A DNA stretch of 64,000 nucleotides from Candidatus Thiodiazotropha sp. CDECU1 (GTDB taxonomy: Bacteria > Pseudomonadota > Gammaproteobacteria > Chromatiales > Chromatiaceae), in NCBI RefSeq assembly GCF_963455295.1, contig NZ_OY734020.1:2480001-2544000 (forward strand), written 5' to 3'. The translations under genes were made by a program, and so were the position numbers. The notes beneath the pieces were generated by a model. The model searched no databases. It saw nothing but the letters and a program-made list of their open reading frames with translations, and had not been told where the DNA came from. Positions 1-7,673 of this stretch are shown in pieces (the stretch's first letter is position 1; every line of letters starts with the position of its first letter).

Positions 1-501
1 CAAGTATGGGCACACTTGGAAGATGGTGGACTGGTTGTCATTCTGAAATCGCCAACCGTTGATAACGATAAAAACACAGCGCACCCTTTACTGCGTGACT
101 CATCCTGTTCAGGCAAAGTCAACTTGTCTGAAAAAGGCAAATCCGAGGCAGTTAAACTAGGAAAGCTATTCAAATCCAGGGGTATCGCAATAGACAAAGT
201 CTTAGCCAGTCCCCACTGCCTTGCACATGAGACCGCACGATCCGCATTCGGGGGTGTTGAAACATTTGATTATCTGGCATCTCACGATAAGCTCTCTGAC
301 GAACAGACAGACTCCTATGCTACACAACTGGAACATCGCATCGGCAGCTATAAAGGAAAAGGCAATTTAGTTATCTTTACCCATGAATCTAATATCAAAG
401 ACCTGTCCTTTCAACAGCTAAAGGATGGATATTTTCTTGTATTAAAACCCATGGGTGATAACGAATTTGAAGAGTTTGGGATCTATAAGCTGAACAAGTA
501 A
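1..501 (+). CDS. Histidine-phosphatase-family protein, 5' end cut by window, likely catalytically dead
   Basis: The reading frame is open from base 1, so the true start lies upstream; an internal TTG at 16 is unlikely to be the start. The fold is that of the phosphoglycerate-mutase-like histidine phosphatases: a strand ending VVILK, then the NLSEKG/A-x-x-LG helix, the VLASP strand, an HETAR helix and a late THESN motif. The family's RHG/RHA catalytic motif should follow the first strand, but here it reads K-S-P-T, so the phospho-accepting histidine and its arginine are missing. The second histidine (THESN) is kept. A pseudo-phosphatase or binding role is therefore inferred. Fold confidence is good; substrate is unknown. 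Confidence 0.75.
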   Translation, partial: QVWAHLEDGGLVVILKSPTVDNDKNTAHPLLRDSSCSGKVNLSEKGKSEAVKLGKLFKSRGIAIDKVLASPHCLAHETARSAFGGVETFDYLASHDKLSDEQTDSYATQLEHRIGSYKGKGNLVIFTHESNIKDLSFQQLKDGYFLVLKPMGDNEFEEFGIYKLNK

Positions 502-507
502 CTGACC

Positions 508-533
508 ATCCCACTTACGACGCCAAGTGGGAT
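508..533. terminator. Hairpin between convergent genes
   Basis: A perfect 9-bp stem (ATCCCACTT / AAGTGGGAT) with an 8-nt loop lies 7 bases after the stop of the phosphatase-like gene and 20 bases from the stop of the convergent gene. The following T-rich stretch is weak, so termination may be modest on either strand. Confidence 0.55.
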
Positions 534-552
534 TCAGTTTGTCAATCCCTTA

Positions 553-939
553 TTAGCGTTGAACAATTCGCCTGGCATCAGACAGGGACTTCATCTGAAC
601 ACTGCATTCAGTCTTCTGATCACAGATTACCGCTTTGACAAGTGCCACTGCGCCTTCATTACTACTGGGCCTGCGCCAGATAGGAATTAATTTTGTGGAA
701 TTTTCCTCATAATCCCCTTCCATGATCAGAGGGTCATTATAAAGGCTTGCCAGATCTTCACAGCGTAGATACAACACATTGTCATGTGCTCTAGCGTAAT
801 CGCATACCCATTGCTTCTGGTTCTCACCGGTACTCACTGCAGTAAGATACTGATCACTCGCCATTGCATTGAATGCCATAGTGAAAAGCAACACTGCCAA
901 ACCGTGGAGGATTAATTGCGCTTTGAACGGCCTGTGCAT
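553..939 (-). CDS. Small exported protein of unknown function behind a c-di-GMP riboswitch
   Basis: 128 residues starting at the ATG at 939, which follows a good ribosome site (TAGGAGATGTAAG); the longer frame to 1020 has no support. Residues 1-28 form a signal peptide with a hydrophobic core and an AMA-S cleavage region. The mature part has four cysteines, compatible with two disulfides in the periplasm. No family is recognised. The leader RNA upstream carries a class I c-di-GMP riboswitch about 105 bases before the start, so expression is probably tied to the biofilm/motility messenger. A role in surface attachment is only inference. Confidence 0.75.
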   Translation of the reverse strand: MHRPFKAQLILHGLAVLLFTMAFNAMASDQYLTAVSTGENQKQWVCDYARAHDNVLYLRCEDLASLYNDPLIMEGDYEENSTKLIPIWRRPSSNEGAVALVKAVICDQKTECSVQMKSLSDARRIVQR

Positions 940-1044
940 CTTACATCTCCTACCTTGCCATAGGAGTTCGAAACGACAAGACACACAACACTTGGTATAT
1001 CGGCCTGAATATGTCACCAATTCCTTTTAATTGGTGCATATTAC

Positions 1045-1130
1045 GGTTTCGGTAATCCATCGGTCATAGGCGGTAGAGCTGCCCTTAGACTGTGATTTTG
1101 CGTCCCTGCCTTTCAGCAGGTTTGCCTTTT
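1045..1130 (-). promoter_or_regulatory. Class I cyclic di-GMP riboswitch (GEMM-I)
   Basis: Read on the minus strand, the sequence has the GEMM-I order: AAGGCAAACC, a short GAAA-capped hairpin (CCTGCTGAAAGGCAGG), the near-invariant GGGACGCAAA, a second arm with CTAAGGGCAGCTCTACCGCC, and a closing GGATTACCGA that pairs back to the first strand. This matches the Vibrio Vc2-type aptamer in both sequence and order. It lies in the leader of the exported-protein gene at 553-939. I see no clear terminator between aptamer and gene, so translational control is as likely as transcriptional. Confidence 0.85.
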
Positions 1131-1214
1131 CGAACACGTATAGAAACAAGTCATCACTTGCTTCTATAGCCTGTAGCGACCCACTTCTGTGTAAACTTTA
1201 GCGATTGTTGAAGA

Positions 1215-1261
1215 TGGTGGATTGTTCAGGAATCAAACCTTCGCCTACCTGATTAAATGTC
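1215..1261 (-). repeat. Diverged copy of tRNA-Lys 3' end (old att site)
   Basis: 47 bases aligning without gaps to the 3' part of the tRNA-Lys gene at 6135-6181, with 38 identities by my count. Its position outside the perfect copy at 1541 suggests an older integration at the same tRNA. Confidence 0.65.
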
Positions 1262-1540
1262 GTATATGGTGAAATAATCTTTAATCTACTTATTTGGAAT
1301 GGCGGCAGCATCTTACAGTACCGCCAAAACCGCTGATGCCTTCAGAGGGGTCGAATAATGTCTCTCGGATAAAGTACGCCTCAGCGATGGGGATGGCTGT
1401 CAGTAACCACTACACCGAAGAGGAGAGATCCTCGATGAATGGAGAACTTTCTTAGTACGAATTCCGAGAATTTTATTCGGAAAGGTTTTCAGAAAGCTGA
1501 AATGAAGGGGTGGAAAAACAACGTAACCCTTTGATTTGAT

Positions 1541-1587
1541 TGGTGGGTCGTGCAGGGATCGAACCTGCGACCACCTGATTAAAAGTC
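1541..1587 (-). repeat. Perfect 47-bp att duplication of tRNA-Lys 3' end
   Basis: Identical over 47 bases to 6135-6181 (anticodon loop to CCA end of tRNA-Lys); identity stops on both sides. With the tRNA on the minus strand, the element should lie between this distal copy and the intact tRNA, which is what is seen. It marks the outer end of an island of about 4.6 kb. Confidence 0.9.
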
Positions 1588-1625
1588 TCCATTACTTCCA
1601 TTCATAATCTATTGGTTACAAAGAT

Positions 1626-1690
1626 ATGTTGACGGTAGTTGGTTGTTTCAAACCTTTATAAAACAACATCTTATAACCATGTTGACGGTA
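1626..1690 (+). repeat. Two direct repeats ATGTTGACGGTA (left arm sites)
   Basis: ATGTTGACGGTA occurs at 1626-1637 and 1679-1690. The same motif recurs in the same direction beside the opposite att site. Paired short repeats inside both ends of an integrated element are the usual layout of tyrosine-integrase arm-binding sites; that role is inferred. Confidence 0.55.
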
Positions 1691-1932
1691 AGTTTTCTAA
1701 TAACTTTTGCACAAAAAACAACTCAACCTGATTAAATCGTAGCCAGTAAGAAAGCCTGTGTGAACTCCATAATTATGAGGGATAGCTATATTTTTCAACA
1801 ATTTAGGCAAATATCTGTAATAATTCCCTCATAAGCAACTATCTACCCATATCCACTGCTCCACATTTAATCCGCACCAATTATCTTTTACCCTTATGAA
1901 TCTTTCTATCAAGAAGCAACTTCATATTTCTC

Positions 1933-2868
1933 ATGCAATACTTCAAAGTCATTGATTCTGACAATAATAGGCCATTTGATGCGTCTCGGTTTCTTTCATT
2001 TTTAAGAAGATCCAATGACCATTGGTGGGACAATAAAACTAGGAGTTCACCTTGGGTTTTCCGTGGTGTAGGAGACGCAGATTCATGGAAATTACTTCCT
2101 GCCGCTTGGCGCCCAGGAAACAAGAATAAACTTCTACCACTCTTGGAGCAAATAAAAAAATTAGAATACCCTCAAAATCCCCAATCATGGATGAATAATC
2201 AGTTCGGGAAAGATGCCTTTTTATGGGCGAACGCTGAATGTGAGGCAATATATCAATTCTCTCATTTAGCAAACAGCAACGGACATCATATTGATGATAT
2301 TGGAGGTTCACCGATTCTTGAGGGTAATTTATTTGGGTTGAATGGAGATGTTATCATTCACAACATCTATAACGCACCGCTTGCGCAACATCACGGTATT
2401 CCAACACGACTACTAGACTGGACAAACAATCCATTATTTGCTGCATATTTTGCGGCCTCCCCAAGATATCGTAATAACACAGCATCAAATATTTGCGTTT
2501 GGGCACTCCATTGTAGAAATATCGAAAAAATCGTAGCAATTAATAATGATAGTCACGGAAGAGTTCAGATTCACAACCAGCCTTCATATAAAAATAACTA
2601 TTTACACGCACAGCAAGGACTGTTCACCGAAATTAGAGGTGGAGAGGGATACTACTCGATTCATGGTAAGTGGCCTTCACTCGAAGACATACTAGATGAA
2701 AAATACATTCATAGACCTGAATCGCCATTATTAATTCAAATACGCCTCACTATCGAGCAAGTACCAAGGTTGATGACCCTACTCGATAGAGAGGGAATCA
2801 ACGAAGCTGCATTAATGCCATCAATGGACAATATAACACAGACCCTACTAGATCGATGGAGTTACTGA
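1933..2868 (+). CDS. FRG-domain protein
   Basis: 311 residues from an ATG. It shows both FRG-domain signatures: W-V-F-R-G near residue 41 and the long central motif L-A-Q-H-H-G-I-P-T-R-L-L-D-W-T followed by NPLFAAYFAA near residues 150-175. FRG proteins are cytoplasmic; their activity is not established, and they recur in phage-defence and mobile-element neighbourhoods. Here the gene opens the cargo of the tRNA-Lys element, 142 bases before a HEPN gene pointing the same way, so a joint conflict role is inferred. Confidence 0.85.
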   Translation: MQYFKVIDSDNNRPFDASRFLSFLRRSNDHWWDNKTRSSPWVFRGVGDADSWKLLPAAWRPGNKNKLLPLLEQIKKLEYPQNPQSWMNNQFGKDAFLWANAECEAIYQFSHLANSNGHHIDDIGGSPILEGNLFGLNGDVIIHNIYNAPLAQHHGIPTRLLDWTNNPLFAAYFAASPRYRNNTASNICVWALHCRNIEKIVAINNDSHGRVQIHNQPSYKNNYLHAQQGLFTEIRGGEGYYSIHGKWPSLEDILDEKYIHRPESPLLIQIRLTIEQVPRLMTLLDREGINEAALMPSMDNITQTLLDRWSY

Positions 2869-3010
2869 TAATAACCTACCAGTATTGGGTTAGTATAGAC
2901 AACCTGGGCATCACTACCATGCTTCACAAAGTAGCCCATGCTTGCAACAAATGATTTATCGGAGTTCGGTATTTTACCCATGGATTTGCAATATTAAGCG
3001 AATTAATTCA

Positions 3011-3949
3011 ATGACTACCTACTGTTTTAGGATACGATTCAATATCTCTCACAAAGGAAAGCTTAATGCTGAAAACAAGGATTTCAACTTTAAGCTTGCT
3101 AATGGATATGACGCAAGACTCATATCAGAAGATACAGATTCAATAGCTACCGGATCAAGGTTTTCATTGCGATCCTGTGGATATAAAGACTTCTCAACAG
3201 CAATGAAACAAGGTGAAATAGCCAAAGAATCACTACTATATTATGCAGTCGATAACTCCATGGGCATAAACCTCGGAAAAGATGTAGCTAGCGCTTCCCT
3301 TAATGAGGAAATAAAAGATAAAATATTAAAAAAGAAAGGCGAAAGAATATTAGATGATATACATGGTTTGTGTGTTTATCCTCAAGATGTACCCACTTAT
3401 TTCTTTAGTGTTCATGGTGCAGGTATAGTAAATCCGCGAGACATGGAATTCTTTTCAAATGAGTTAAACAGAACAATCACTAGACACAAGAGCATAAATG
3501 CTAAAGTAAAATTAGCAATGGAATTACTTTCATTTTCATTTTTCGACAGGTCCTCTAGATCAAAGTTCTTAACACTGATATCGGCTACTGAATCTCTGAT
3601 TGAGCCATGCAGTCGCACCGGAGAGTCTATAGCCCATGTAAATCAATTAATAGATCTAACAAAAAACTCTACACTGCCGGATTCTGAAAAGTCTTCAATA
3701 ATTAATTCACTTAAGTGGTTACTCGATGAGTCCATATCTCGTAGCCTAAAGAAGATGGCAGAAATTCACTTACCTGATAATACTTATAGTGATTTAAAAG
3801 CGCCTAAATTTATTATTAAGTGTTACACGGCCAGATGCGATTTAGTACATAAAGGCTATGTTCAAGAAGATGAATATGATATTAACTTACTTGCAGCAAA
3901 TCTTTCAGCATATCTTAAAGACATGGTTACCAAGATAGTAGGCAAATAG
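3011..3949 (+). CDS. HEPN-like putative RNase
   Basis: 312 residues from the ATG at 3011; in-frame TTG (2942) and ATG (2951) starts exist upstream, and none of the three has a strong ribosome site. The N-terminal half is unrecognised. The C-terminal helical part ends with RCDLVHKG (R275, H280 in this numbering), the R-x4-H signature of HEPN ribonucleases, preceded by a long helical segment and followed by a final helix, as in the ApeA/abortive-infection-type HEPN domains. Such proteins typically cut RNA in toxin or anti-phage systems. It is followed by an unknown gene and a second, broken HEPN copy at 5145-5450. Confidence 0.65.
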   Translation: MTTYCFRIRFNISHKGKLNAENKDFNFKLANGYDARLISEDTDSIATGSRFSLRSCGYKDFSTAMKQGEIAKESLLYYAVDNSMGINLGKDVASASLNEEIKDKILKKKGERILDDIHGLCVYPQDVPTYFFSVHGAGIVNPRDMEFFSNELNRTITRHKSINAKVKLAMELLSFSFFDRSSRSKFLTLISATESLIEPCSRTGESIAHVNQLIDLTKNSTLPDSEKSSIINSLKWLLDESISRSLKKMAEIHLPDNTYSDLKAPKFIIKCYTARCDLVHKGYVQEDEYDINLLAANLSAYLKDMVTKIVGK

Positions 3950-4118
3950 ATACAGTTAACAATTGACTTCACTGGACAGAATAATACGCCACACTTTTTT
4001 TAGCGTATTTTATAAAAATATACCTGCAATATTTCTAACTAATGAACGCAATACAGCATTCTGTTTGTAATACTTAGCTTAGCCGATATCAATTGTAATT
4101 AAGAGGGTAATTAAAGAA

Positions 4119-4925
4119 ATGAATCAAAACATAAGTGCTACTTTGTTATTTAATCTTGTTAATGAAAAGTACAACGTTATAAAATCACAGCTGCCTTCAC
4201 TCTTAAAAACATTGAGCGAAAACAATCATAAAGCGAAGCTTATCGAAAGCTCTACTCTTCATGAGTCTGCTATGGACTTAGCGAATATCCTTGCTACACA
4301 AGATCGACCAATCTGGCTAAATGAAATTATTGTACGTACAGAGGAGTTTACTTCAAAACATAAAGATAATGATTCGATTGTTTCAGGTAGCAGTTGGGCG
4401 CTACTTCAAGCGTTAATGGAAATATATAAGCCAGCTTTGAATCATAATTGGAATTTCTCTACCCAGGAAGGAAAACATCATTATAACTTTGATTCGATAT
4501 ATCAAAAATACAGGGAAGAAAGCGATTTAGAAACGCTTTTCAACACCTTGATTAACACACTCGAAACAATGGTAAGCAGCGGTGAAATTGACAGCATCAC
4601 AGCTATAAATTCACTAAAAGAATTAATTGACATTTTAGAGCAAAATAAATCTTCATCTTATTTCTCTACTATGGCCTCCTGGGAGTTCGTAAAAAGCTTT
4701 ACCTGTAACTTGATATGGGAGCAACTTGATAGTATTCCAGGAATAAAGCCAATAAAAAAGGCTTTTGAGAAAACAATGGCAGACACCGATATTGAGCTGA
4801 AAGAACTTCACAAGAAAATTGCAGATGAGATGAAATCCAAATACAAGGTTACAATCCAGAACACACTCACCTACAAAAATAATAAGCTATTAGAAAATGA
4901 TCCAGAGCAATCAAATAGTAATTGA
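4119..4925 (+). CDS. Unknown cytoplasmic helical protein of the island
   Basis: 268 residues from an ATG preceded by a purine-rich AGAGGG stretch. Predominantly helical and charged, with no signal peptide or membrane segment and no motif that I recognise. The tail (residues 215-268) is lysine- and glutamate-rich. It lies 169 bases after the HEPN gene in the same direction, so it may act with it, for example as a partner or immunity protein, but nothing in the sequence proves this. Confidence 0.6.
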   Translation: MNQNISATLLFNLVNEKYNVIKSQLPSLLKTLSENNHKAKLIESSTLHESAMDLANILATQDRPIWLNEIIVRTEEFTSKHKDNDSIVSGSSWALLQALMEIYKPALNHNWNFSTQEGKHHYNFDSIYQKYREESDLETLFNTLINTLETMVSSGEIDSITAINSLKELIDILEQNKSSSYFSTMASWEFVKSFTCNLIWEQLDSIPGIKPIKKAFEKTMADTDIELKELHKKIADEMKSKYKVTIQNTLTYKNNKLLENDPEQSNSN

Positions 4926-5144
4926 CAATGCAAATTCAGATAAGCATTTTCAAAAAGCTACATCTACATTAACTTCGACCGGAGCACTTTAATCTGTAAT
5001 AGCTCAGACTCGATCGTACAGACAATGTCAGATTTAGTTCCACGAGTTGCCTAGATAGCAGCCGTTCGAGTAGTTTAAGATGGACAACCTGAAACCGGCC
5101 CATAGCGGACATTGTTCGTTTCAATGACTTATATCATGTTACAA

Positions 5145-5450
5145 TCAGTTTACAATGCATATACGGCCGACTTGACTTAATGTCAATAGTTCTAAGAAGT
5201 CCTGACTTTCTTCCCTTGGTGTTAGCAATTGTCCTGCAATATCTTCCGACATCAATTTTCCATGATGGACAAATCCAGAACGGCGATTATAAAGACGATC
5301 AGCAAGTTTCTTGAACTCCTCTTCCTGTGAACCGTATGTGGTAGCAAAGTCAAGAAACTTTTTTCTTACCTTGAATTTCGGCTGACCACATTTAAGACAG
5401 CAGCTATTCTTATTACTTCGATTGTCAAATTCGACCAGGGCTTTAAGGGC
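5145..5450 (-). pseudogene. 3' fragment of a second HEPN-like gene
   Basis: The minus frame ending at 5145 reads KFKVRKKFLDF, then LADRLYNRRSGFVHHGKL, the layout of the C-terminal half of an ApeA-type HEPN domain including R-x4-H (RSGFVH). The frame continues past about 5450, but there it is antisense to the integrase fragment and has no family resemblance. The 5' two thirds are therefore lost, apparently at the same junction that truncated the integrase. Confidence 0.6.
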
Positions 5451-5464
5451 AGATACAATTCCGA

Positions 5465-5746
5465 ATGACCATCGAGACTGCAGGTGACACCCTGCTGCTA
5501 TTCCCGCGCCAAGGATCACCCAATGAATGGATAACCGACAGCGCATTCAATACAGCCTGGCAACGGCTCAGAGCACGAATTAAGGCAGCAGGCAGCACAC
5601 CATTCCAATTCAAAGACATCCGCGCCAAGCACGCATCGGATCTGGAATCTGACGACGACGCCACAGAACAACTGATGCAGTCTGGCAAGCAGGTAACACG
5701 CCGACATAATCGGCGGAGACCTAAAAAGTTATTCAACATCAGGTAA
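5465..5746 (+). pseudogene. C-terminal fragment of a tyrosine integrase
   Basis: About 93 residues matching only the end of phage-type integrases: a strand pair, a helix NTAWQRLRARIKAAG, the F-x-x-K-D-I-R-A-K-H-A-S-D box that holds one catalytic arginine, and a tail VTRR..RRRPKK. The catalytic tyrosine normally found in VTRRVY is replaced (RHN), and the GH box is missing. The upstream catalytic half is absent. It points toward the tRNA-Lys end, as expected for the element's own integrase. Confidence 0.8.
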
Positions 5747-5850
5747 TTTGCTTCAAATAATCAGTGCCTTGTAACTGCTTCCCTTTTTTTTCTACTATTA
5801 TTTAGAAAGCGCCCCATGAACATCCACAATCAGCCAAGGAGACAAGGAAC

Positions 5851-6012
5851 ATGGCATATAGAAAGAGAAATGGCAGTGATACATGGCATTGGTGCCACAA
5901 CTGCTCAAATTGGCCTGTGAACAACTACGTAGAAAGAGCAACTAAGCCAACAAATGGTGAACTTTGCAATCAATGCCAGGCAAAACATAAAGAAAAGAAT
6001 TGTCTTTCCTAG
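5851..6012 (+). CDS. 53-residue putative zinc-binding protein of the island
   Basis: A short gene with a strong ribosome site (AAGGAGACAAGGAAC, then ATG). The product has two C-x2-C pairs, W-C-H-N-C-S-N-W-P and L-C-N-Q-C-Q-A-K, 22 residues apart, and a fifth cysteine near the end, so it probably folds around one zinc ion. Small proteins of this look (WHWC-NCSNWP, GELCN-C) are, to my recollection, common beside integrases in gammaproteobacterial islands; their function is not known to me. Confidence 0.75.
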   Translation: MAYRKRNGSDTWHWCHNCSNWPVNNYVERATKPTNGELCNQCQAKHKEKNCLS

Positions 6013-6063
6013 TCAGCTAAACATTTTTACTGGAAAATCATTAAAAGCCTGAACTAGGGGGTG

Positions 6064-6087
6064 ATGTTGACGGTATGATTGACGGTA
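6064..6087 (+). repeat. Two TTGACGGTA repeats (right arm sites)
   Basis: ATGTTGACGGTA at 6064-6075 and ATTGACGGTA at 6078-6087, in the same direction as the pair at 1626 and 1679. They lie about 50 bases inside the tRNA-proximal att site. Likely integrase arm-binding sites. Confidence 0.55.
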
Positions 6088-6134
6088 AATGATGAATCAA
6101 AGGCTTAGAATTAACCCTAAGCCTTTGTTTTATA

Positions 6135-6210
6135 TGGTGGGTCGTGCAGGGATCGAACCTGCGACCACCTGATTAAAAGTCAGATGCTCTACCGACTGAG
6201 CTAACGACCC
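6135..6210 (-). tRNA. tRNA-Lys (anticodon TTT)
   Basis: 76 bases including an encoded CCA. The acceptor stem GGGTCGT/ACGACCC pairs fully; the D arm (AGCTCAGTCGGTAGAGC), the anticodon loop CTTTTAA and the T arm (GCAGGTTCGATCCCTGC) are all canonical. Its 3' 47 bases serve as the attachment site of the neighbouring island. Confidence 0.97.
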
Positions 6211-6224
6211 GAAATTTCGAATAA

Positions 6225-6280
6225 CCACCTGATGAAAAGTCAGATGCTCTACCGATCGAGCCAATGACCCGAAAATTCGA
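6225..6280 (-). pseudogene. tRNA-Lys 5'-half remnant
   Basis: 56 bases directly upstream of the intact tRNA gene repeat 6165-6220 (anticodon arm, D arm, acceptor 5' strand and 10 bases of leader) with a few changes, including an anticodon-loop change (ATTAAAAG to ATGAAAAG). The T arm and acceptor 3' strand are missing. It is what would remain of a tandem tRNA-Lys copy, or of a copy split by integration. Confidence 0.75.
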
Positions 6281-6354
6281 ACGCGCAATACTACCCTAGA
6301 ATCATCCCCGAGTGAACCCCATCTTGTATCAAAACCGCCCATTTTCCCAGGGGG

Positions 6355-7395
6355 CTATTTCATCAGGTCAACGACCTCTCCTCGCTCCCGCATCTCTTCC
6401 GCCCTGGCCTGGACGAAACGCTGAAAATTGGGCTGATCCCGGTAACTGCCCGAGCTTACGTAATCCATCGCGGCCTGGGTATGGAAGCTGCGCAGATAGG
6501 CCTCGGAGCGGAATACCTCCCTGCCCTGGGCATCGAAGAACAGCATGCTCGGTGCATACTGGACCCCCAGGCCCTCGGCCCAATCAGTCGCCTTCATCGA
6601 TTTACCGTCGGGAGTGATCAATGCTTCGCCGGACCAGATATCCACCAGTGCCACATCGAACCCTCCCAGGCTCGCCTGCAGCTCGGGTTGGGAGAGGATC
6701 TCCTGATGCAGTTCATCGCAGGGAGGACACTGCTTCATCTCCATCAGCACCAGCAGGGGCTTATCGTTACCCTTTGCGGAGCGGCGTAGATCCATGGGTG
6801 GCTGCAGGTAGTCCGGCTGACGATGCAATTTGCCTGTCGAGGCCACGGGCTGGATGCGCGCCAGATAATCCCGGAAGGAGAGTTTGCGCTCCTCTCTGCC
6901 AGCCACATAGTCGAGTGCGGCCATGAAGCGGTGAGGTGCGTAGTAGCCATTGACACGCAGTACCTTGCGCCCCTGTTCATCGAGAAACAGCAGCGTGGGG
7001 GTATACATGACCTTCATCGATGCGGCGAACGCCTTTTCGGTGATACTCTCCCCATCCAATCCGCTGACTTCCCTGTCTCCCCATATGTTGATCGCCACCA
7101 GTTGAAAGCCTTGCTGGGTTTTATCCACGATCTCCTTGATGGAAAAATTCTCATTCAGCAGTTTGGCGCAATAGGGGCAGCCATCCTGATGGAAATAGAG
7201 AATCAGGCGTTTACCCTCATCCGTCGCCTCCTGCAGATCCTCCTGAAGATCGAGAAAGGAGTTTTTGAACCAGGCCGGCTTGTCATGAAATCCCGGATTC
7301 ACCAGCCCCTTGCCCAATCCCTCCTGACTCTCTGCGGCATGCAAATGAGATAGGCCAAACAGCAGTAGAATCGATAGTGTGGTGGCTTTCATCAT
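6355..7395 (-). CDS. Periplasmic protein with two tandem thioredoxin-like domains (SoxW-like)
   Basis: 346 residues from one of two adjacent ATGs (7395 or 7392); the longer frame to 7446 adds an unlikely leader. A signal peptide ends near residue 21. Domain 1 carries C73-P-Y-C76 in a DGCPYC context and domain 2 carries C223-P-P-C226 in a KQCPPC context; each ends with the cis-proline strand (YTPTLLFLD, YAPSMLFFD). Single-domain relatives (SoxW type) keep periplasmic sulfur-oxidation proteins reduced. A two-domain version suggests a relay or two substrates. No Sox genes are in the window, so the partner is unknown. Confidence 0.85.
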   Translation of the reverse strand: MMKATTLSILLLFGLSHLHAAESQEGLGKGLVNPGFHDKPAWFKNSFLDLQEDLQEATDEGKRLILYFHQDGCPYCAKLLNENFSIKEIVDKTQQGFQLVAINIWGDREVSGLDGESITEKAFAASMKVMYTPTLLFLDEQGRKVLRVNGYYAPHRFMAALDYVAGREERKLSFRDYLARIQPVASTGKLHRQPDYLQPPMDLRRSAKGNDKPLLVLMEMKQCPPCDELHQEILSQPELQASLGGFDVALVDIWSGEALITPDGKSMKATDWAEGLGVQYAPSMLFFDAQGREVFRSEAYLRSFHTQAAMDYVSSGSYRDQPNFQRFVQARAEEMRERGEVVDLMK

Positions 7396-7617
7396 CTGTT
7401 GTTCTCTTTGTATACCTGATATGTAGAGATAGAGGTTAATTTTCACCGAGAGTGCCGATCACCTCATATCCGTATGGATAAGGGGGCTGACAGGTGACAA
7501 AATTTTGTCGAATTATCACCTCCAATCCTGGCAGACACCCCGGAATCCTGCGTCGTAATTTTGGCACACACCCAATTTAACATTTATTACTTATTGTTTT
7601 TGTTATGTTTTTTAACA

Positions 7618-7634
7618 TTGGCATAGCTTTAGCA
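7618..7634 (+). promoter_or_regulatory. Possible sigma-54 promoter of the diguanylate cyclase
   Basis: TTGGCATAGCTTTAGCA has the GG-N10-GC core of the -24/-12 promoters and matches TTGGCA exactly at -24; the -12 part is TAGCA instead of TTGCA. It ends 39 bases before the ATG at 7674. No enhancer-binding protein gene lies next to it. Confidence 0.4.
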
Positions 7635-7673
7635 TAAACAAGGGTAGGATTTAACCCTGAGTGAGCTTTTACA

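Larger units (their letters stand above)
1131..1932. other. Gene-free stretch holding att remnants
   Basis: About 800 bases without a convincing gene. It holds a diverged tRNA-Lys 3'-end copy (1215-1261), a 279-bp spacer with a small hairpin near 1460 (TTCCGA...TCGGAA), the perfect att copy (1541-1587) and two arm-type repeats (1626-1637, 1679-1690). The spacer between the two att copies probably marks a second, almost fully deleted element. Confidence 0.6.
1588..6134. mobile_element. Decayed integrative element at tRNA-Lys(TTT)
   Basis: Bounded by the 47-bp direct repeats. Contents from left to right: arm-type repeats, FRG gene, HEPN gene, an unknown gene, a broken HEPN fragment, a broken integrase fragment, a 53-residue zinc-finger protein, arm-type repeats and the tRNA. 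The DNA is visibly more AT-rich than the housekeeping blocks. The integrase remnant lacks most of the enzyme, so the element cannot mobilise itself. Confidence 0.8.

Noticed and set aside
1541-1587. Second tRNA-Lys gene
   Set aside because: Only the 3' 47 bases are present; the D arm and 5' acceptor strand are missing, so it is an att copy.
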